From: an uncultured Pelagibacteraceae bacterium
GTDB lineage: Bacteria > Pseudomonadota > Alphaproteobacteria > Pelagibacterales > Pelagibacteraceae
Length of the DNA stretch: 64,000 bases
NCBI GenBank assembly: GCA_902604795.1
Contig: CACKZV010000006.1
Coordinates: forward strand, 1-64,000
Direction: 5' to 3'
Below, in pieces: positions 61,278 through 64,000 of the stretch (position 1 is the first letter of the stretch; each line of letters begins with the position of its first letter). The notes below the pieces were generated by a model. The model did no database searches and had not been told where the DNA came from. It was given only the letters and a program-made list of their open reading frames with translations. The position numbers and the translations under genes are program-made.

Positions 61278-61307
61278 AGAATAACTATCTCTCTCTCTAT
61301 AGTTGAT

Positions 61308-61337
61308 AAAAGGCCCCTTAAATGGGGCCTTTTTTTT
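61308..61337 (+). terminator. Intrinsic terminator of amt
   Basis: aaaaggcccc and ggggcctttt form a perfect 10-bp GC-rich stem with a 6-base loop and a run of T. It sits 30 bp after the amt stop and touches the convergent bcp stop. Confidence 0.92.
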
Positions 61338-61779
61338 AGTAATTTTTTATGAAGTCTAAAACCTCTGCAGCGTGGCCTGCTGCCTTAACGTTTCTCCATT
61401 CCTTAATAATTTTATTTTTCTCAATAATAAAAGTGCTTCTTACTGTACCCATAAATTCTCTACCCATAAATTTCTTTTTGGCCCAAGTTTTATAAGCTTT
61501 TAAGGAAGTTTTATCTTCGTCTGCTAATAGTTCAAATTTTAAGTTAAGTTTTTTACTCCATTTTTCATGACTTTCTAAACTATCTTTAGATATTCCAAAA
61601 ATTGTGCATCCAAGTTTCTCAAATTTACTTAAAAGTTTATTAAAATCATTTGTCTCAATTGTACATCCACTTGTATTATCTTTCGGATAGAAATAGATGA
61701 TGATAAATTTTGATTTTACTTTACTTAATTCAACAGTTTTACCTGATGTAGATGATAATTTAAAATTTGGAGCTTTCAT
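61336..61779 (-). CDS. bcp: Thioredoxin-dependent peroxiredoxin, BCP/PrxQ type
   Basis: A 147-residue peroxiredoxin: APNFKLSSTSGKTVEL at the N-terminus, YFYPKDNTSGCTIETNDFNKL with the peroxidatic Cys near 45, and the RSTFIIEKNKIIKEWRNV segment. The resolving Cys found five residues later in many BCP proteins is Asn/Asp here, so recycling must use another Cys (for example KLGCTIFG) or an outside thiol. Cytosolic peroxide detoxification. Single gene, convergent with amt. Confidence 0.93.
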   Translation of the reverse strand: MKAPNFKLSSTSGKTVELSKVKSKFIIIYFYPKDNTSGCTIETNDFNKLLSKFEKLGCTIFGISKDSLESHEKWSKKLNLKFELLADEDKTSLKAYKTWAKKKFMGREFMGTVRSTFIIEKNKIIKEWRNVKAAGHAAEVLDFIKNY

Positions 61780-61837
61780 TTAATAACCTTTGTTTAATTT
61801 ATATAGAAATATTTTTAATTTAGTGTAATAAACATTT

Positions 61838-62224
61838 ATGACAATAAAATCAGCATCAACTTTAGTCGCAGAAGCTTTAAAAGAAATTAAAACCATATCA
61901 CCAGAGGAAGCTCTAGAAAAATTAAATAATGATACATGCAACCTTATCGATATCAGAGATGTAAGAGAATTAGAAAGATTAGGAAGAATAGAAAATTCTT
62001 CTCACATACCAAGAGGAATGCTGGAATTTTGGATGGATCCAGATAGTCAATATTTTAAAGATGGTAAAATTGATATGAATAAGGAAATGGTTCTTTTTTG
62101 TGCTGGAGGGCTAAGATCAGCATTAGCTACAAAAACTTTACAAAGTATGGGTTTTAAAAATATTTGCCATGTAGATGGTGGTTTTGGATCAATGCAAAAT
62201 TTAGGTTTTAAAGTAGTAAAGTAA
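61838..62224 (+). CDS. Rhodanese-domain protein
   Basis: The 128-residue protein has a single rhodanese domain: EALEKLNNDTCNLIDIRDVRELERLGRI, then SSHIPRGMLEFWMDPDS and the active loop VLFCAGGLRSALATKTL with Cys near 88, ending in HVDGGFGSM. The long CAGGLRSA loop suits sulfur transfer. It acts in the cytosol, moving sulfane sulfur between thiols; partner unknown. Divergent from bcp by 58 bp. Confidence 0.9.
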   Translation: MTIKSASTLVAEALKEIKTISPEEALEKLNNDTCNLIDIRDVRELERLGRIENSSHIPRGMLEFWMDPDSQYFKDGKIDMNKEMVLFCAGGLRSALATKTLQSMGFKNICHVDGGFGSMQNLGFKVVK

Positions 62225-62232
62225 TTTAGCTT

Positions 62233-62706
62233 TTAATCTAACAAATTTATTCTTTTAGCGTAGAACATTCTTATTATCCAATAAATAACTAAACCTAAGG
62301 GACCAATAAAATAAGTTATTATTATTGGAATGAAGACTATGTATCTAGACATAAATAATTTTTGACTATCTTTCATTATCCACGCTCCACAAAATAAGTT
62401 TATTGCTAAAAAGTGTGTCCAAAACATTATCAAAAAAGCTTCAGCTTCAAAAAGATTTCTCAAGTCATACAGACCAAGGTACAACGTAAAATTATAATCA
62501 AAATCATATCCAGAAATGTAGAAATAATAACCTAGATAAACATAGACAGCTGTTAAAATAAAAAATGGGAACACAGAAGTAACCAATAATCCACAAATCT
62601 TTGACTGTGGAAAAATAATCAGAATTAACCAGAAGGGTATTACACCTATATTTAACCATAAATAAATCATTTCAATGGTAAAAAAAGCTGCTATTTGTTC
62701 AATCAT
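62233..62706 (-). CDS. ABA4-like (DUF4281) membrane protein
   Basis: A 157-residue protein with four to five helices. The pattern IGVIPFWLILIIFPQSK, then FLIMFWTHFLAINLFCGAWIMKDSQKL and IIITYFIGPLGLVIYWIIRMF matches DUF4281/ABA4-like proteins, which in plants act on xanthophylls and in some marine microbes have been tied to retinal production from carotene. Bacterial function is not established from this sequence alone. No carotenoid genes are adjacent. Inner membrane. Confidence 0.78.
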   Translation of the reverse strand: MIEQIAAFFTIEMIYLWLNIGVIPFWLILIIFPQSKICGLLVTSVFPFFILTAVYVYLGYYFYISGYDFDYNFTLYLGLYDLRNLFEAEAFLIMFWTHFLAINLFCGAWIMKDSQKLFMSRYIVFIPIIITYFIGPLGLVIYWIIRMFYAKRINLLD

Positions 62707-62735
62707 ATTATTTTTATATTATATTAAATAAAACA

Positions 62736-63299
62736 ATGATTCCCATAAAAAATAAAAAAAAGACTTTAGAAGTAACCGTTGATGAGATGACGAATTTTGC
62801 ACTTAATTATGTAGAAAAATTTGCGCCATCTAAACAACAATTAAGAACTTATTTATTAAAAAAATATCTAACATCAAGGACCCCTAATATAAAAAAAAAC
62901 GATGTTTCTAATCTTATAGATATTGTTCTTGAGGATTTAGAGAAATCAAAGTTTATAAACGATAAGTTTTATTCAGAGTCTAAAGCAAAAAGTTTAATAC
63001 AAAGAGGATCATCTATAAACAAAATAAGAAATTACTTAATGAATAAAGGCGTAGGTGAAAAATATATTAAAAATACAATTGAACAAATAAAAGATAAGAA
63101 TGAAGATCAGGATTTTTTTTCAGCCATAAAAATCTGTAAAAAGAAAAGAATTGGACCATCAAGACAAGAGGACAATCGACCTTTGTTTTACAAAAAAGAT
63201 ATAGGAGTATTAGCTCGTTCAGGTTTCGATTTTGAAGTTTCAAGAAGAGTTATGGATCTTGAAAAAGATGAATATTTAAAAATAATTAATCTTCTTTAG
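62736..63299 (+). CDS. recX: RecX-like RecA regulator
   Basis: The 187-residue Lys-rich helical protein fits RecX: three repeats of three helices, with ALNYVEKFAPSKQQLRTYLLKKY, LEKSKFINDKFYSESKAKSLIQRGSSINKIRNYLMNKG, and VLARSGFDFEVSRRVMDL at the end. RecX binds along the RecA filament and limits recombination. recA is not in the window. Its 3' end overlaps the small membrane-protein gene on the other strand by 14 bp. Confidence 0.86.
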   Translation: MIPIKNKKKTLEVTVDEMTNFALNYVEKFAPSKQQLRTYLLKKYLTSRTPNIKKNDVSNLIDIVLEDLEKSKFINDKFYSESKAKSLIQRGSSINKIRNYLMNKGVGEKYIKNTIEQIKDKNEDQDFFSAIKICKKKRIGPSRQEDNRPLFYKKDIGVLARSGFDFEVSRRVMDLEKDEYLKIINLL

Positions 63300-63432
63300 T
63301 TTTTTTATTTTTTTCTTCTAAATAGTATTGAATTTTATTTCTTATATAATTTTTAACCATCACAAATACAATTAAACCAAATATTGATACAGATACAATT
63401 ATAATTAAAATTATTCTTAATTGTTCACTCAT
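63286..63432 (-). CDS. 48-residue single-helix membrane protein
   Basis: The minus strand encodes MSEQLRIILIIIVSVSIFG followed by a short remainder: a helix to about residue 25, then a charged cytosolic tail (KNYIRNKIQYYLEEKNKKTKED). The ATG overlaps the cysQ stop as TAATG, so translation is coupled. Its 3' end overlaps recX. A CcoQ/YajC-like small membrane protein in shape only; the function is unknown. Confidence 0.55.
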   Translation of the reverse strand: MSEQLRIILIIIVSVSIFGLIVFVMVKNYIRNKIQYYLEEKNKKTKED

Positions 63433-64000
63433 TATAAATTTTTACTTCTCTTTAAAATTATACTTGGATTTTTAAAATCTTTTTTACCATACGTAATTTC
63501 ATTGCCATTAAAATCTGTTACTATTCCACCTGCGTTTTCAAGTATAGCGTGCCCTGCAGCTATATCCCATTCGCAAGCCCTTGGCTCAGCAACATATCCG
63601 TCAAATTCTCCTGTAGCTATTACACAAAATTTAAGAGAGCTTTTCATTCGAACGTGTTGTGTAACTCCTAAATCTTGATGAATTTTTTCAATTTCAGGTT
63701 TTAGTTTATTTGAATACGAAACTACTTTTATTGAGCCTTTAGGAGTAATTTTCTTACAGTCTAATTTTATAGTTTTGTTAGAAGTAATTTCATATGATTG
63801 ACCTTTTCCAAAACTATAAAACATCCTTTTTTTTGCAGGCACATTAATTAAACCGGCAACAGCCTTTCCATTTAATATTAATCCAGCGTTAATAGTGAAT
63901 TCCTCACCATCATTTATATAGTCGTATGTTCCGTCAATTGGATCAACTAGCCAGAAGTTTTTTAAATTATTTTTAGATTTATTGTGCGAAGTTTCCTCAG
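63432..64000 (-). CDS. cysQ: 3'(2'),5'-bisphosphate nucleotidase CysQ, C-terminal part
   Basis: The frame is open to the window edge, giving about 189 C-terminal residues of an inositol-monophosphatase-fold enzyme. NFWLVDPIDGTYDYINDGEEFT is split here into WLVDPIDGTYDY and EEFT; these are metal-site motifs near the edge. EPRACEWDIAAGHAILENAGG gives the second metal Asp. The late pattern matches CysQ, which removes the 3'-phosphate from PAP, a product of sulfate activation. The N-terminal third lies beyond base 64000. A HisN-like paralog lies at 2332. Confidence 0.85.
   Translation of the reverse strand, partial: EETSHNKSKNNLKNFWLVDPIDGTYDYINDGEEFTINAGLILNGKAVAGLINVPAKKRMFYSFGKGQSYEITSNKTIKLDCKKITPKGSIKVVSYSNKLKPEIEKIHQDLGVTQHVRMKSSLKFCVIATGEFDGYVAEPRACEWDIAAGHAILENAGGIVTDFNGNEITYGKKDFKNPSIILKRSKNL

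Noticed and set aside
61281-61302. Short ct-repeat with aactat/atagtt ends after amt
   Set aside because: A simple-sequence run next to the true terminator; too short to claim as an element.
1-64000. CRISPR arrays, tRNA or rRNA genes, IS elements, prophage genes
   Set aside because: No regularly spaced repeats, cloverleaf-like sequences, transposase or phage protein patterns were found by reading both strands.

Overview
The window looks like a stretch of a streamlined marine alphaproteobacterium of the SAR11 clade (Pelagibacterales). The DNA is very AT-rich, Arg codons are mostly AGA, and intergenic gaps are short. Gene content is dominated by high-affinity uptake systems for small organic solutes: an oligopeptide-type ABC system, ProXVW, a sugar-type ABC system, a TRAP system, TauABC and Amt. 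A TPP riboswitch sits directly in front of a thiV-type sodium symporter, an arrangement described from SAR11. No rRNA, tRNA, IS element, prophage or CRISPR array was seen.

Layout. 1-1162 holds the 3' end of ppc (minus) fused head-to-head to the 3' end of ccdA (plus) through an 11-bp shared sequence, probably an assembly or amplification chimera. 1164-9900 carries a TauD/GBBH-like dioxygenase, a HisN-like phosphatase, a glutamine amidotransferase and an oligopeptide-type ABC operon with a fused two-domain ATPase. 9904-12477 is a leftward operon of very small proteins (SMR, cupredoxin, two NTF2-like, DUF1330, GYD-like and one more). 12562-17097 is a sulfur and thiol block: cysK, cysE, a previously unlisted 36-residue Cys-rich metallothionein-like protein, a persulfide dioxygenase, sulfide:quinone reductase and a 1-Cys peroxiredoxin. 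18.8-23.5 kb is proXVW plus an MFS gene. 24.1-33.2 kb is a sugar-type ABC system split around a divergent set of MetE-like, NTF2-like and cupin proteins. 34.1-38.6 kb has an HpsN/HisD-like dehydrogenase, a Pta-like enzyme, a BASS transporter and a tandem winged-helix regulator. 38.7-45.8 kb has a second SMR protein, a three-enzyme catabolic operon (ALDH, epoxide hydrolase, Ldh2 type) and a TRAP transporter. 45.8-52.3 kb is a taurine unit (tauABC, divergent from an aminotransferase and alanine dehydrogenase). 52.3-64.0 kb is tesA/ybbA/ybbP, thiV, rseP, HU, amt, bcp, a rhodanese, an ABA4-like protein, recX and a truncated cysQ.

How the genes fit together. Taurine would enter through TauABC and be transaminated to sulfoacetaldehyde. 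Alanine dehydrogenase would recycle alanine to pyruvate and ammonium. The Pta-like enzyme could convert acetyl phosphate made by Xsc, which is not in the window. The SQR, persulfide dioxygenase, CysE and CysK genes together could oxidise or assimilate sulfide.

Two regulatory themes cross gene boundaries. First, all five binding-protein genes are followed directly by a stem-loop. Second, an AACCCATTTTRGAC-like motif lies in front of the tandem winged-helix regulator gene (twice), proX, dctP and between tauA and tpa, which suggests an uptake regulon. Both are inferences from reading the sequence. Unusual single genes include two SMR paralogs that lack the key membrane glutamate, ABC permeases with long N-terminal extensions, a HAD protein without its nucleophile, and TRAP membrane genes with foreign-looking Arg codon use.
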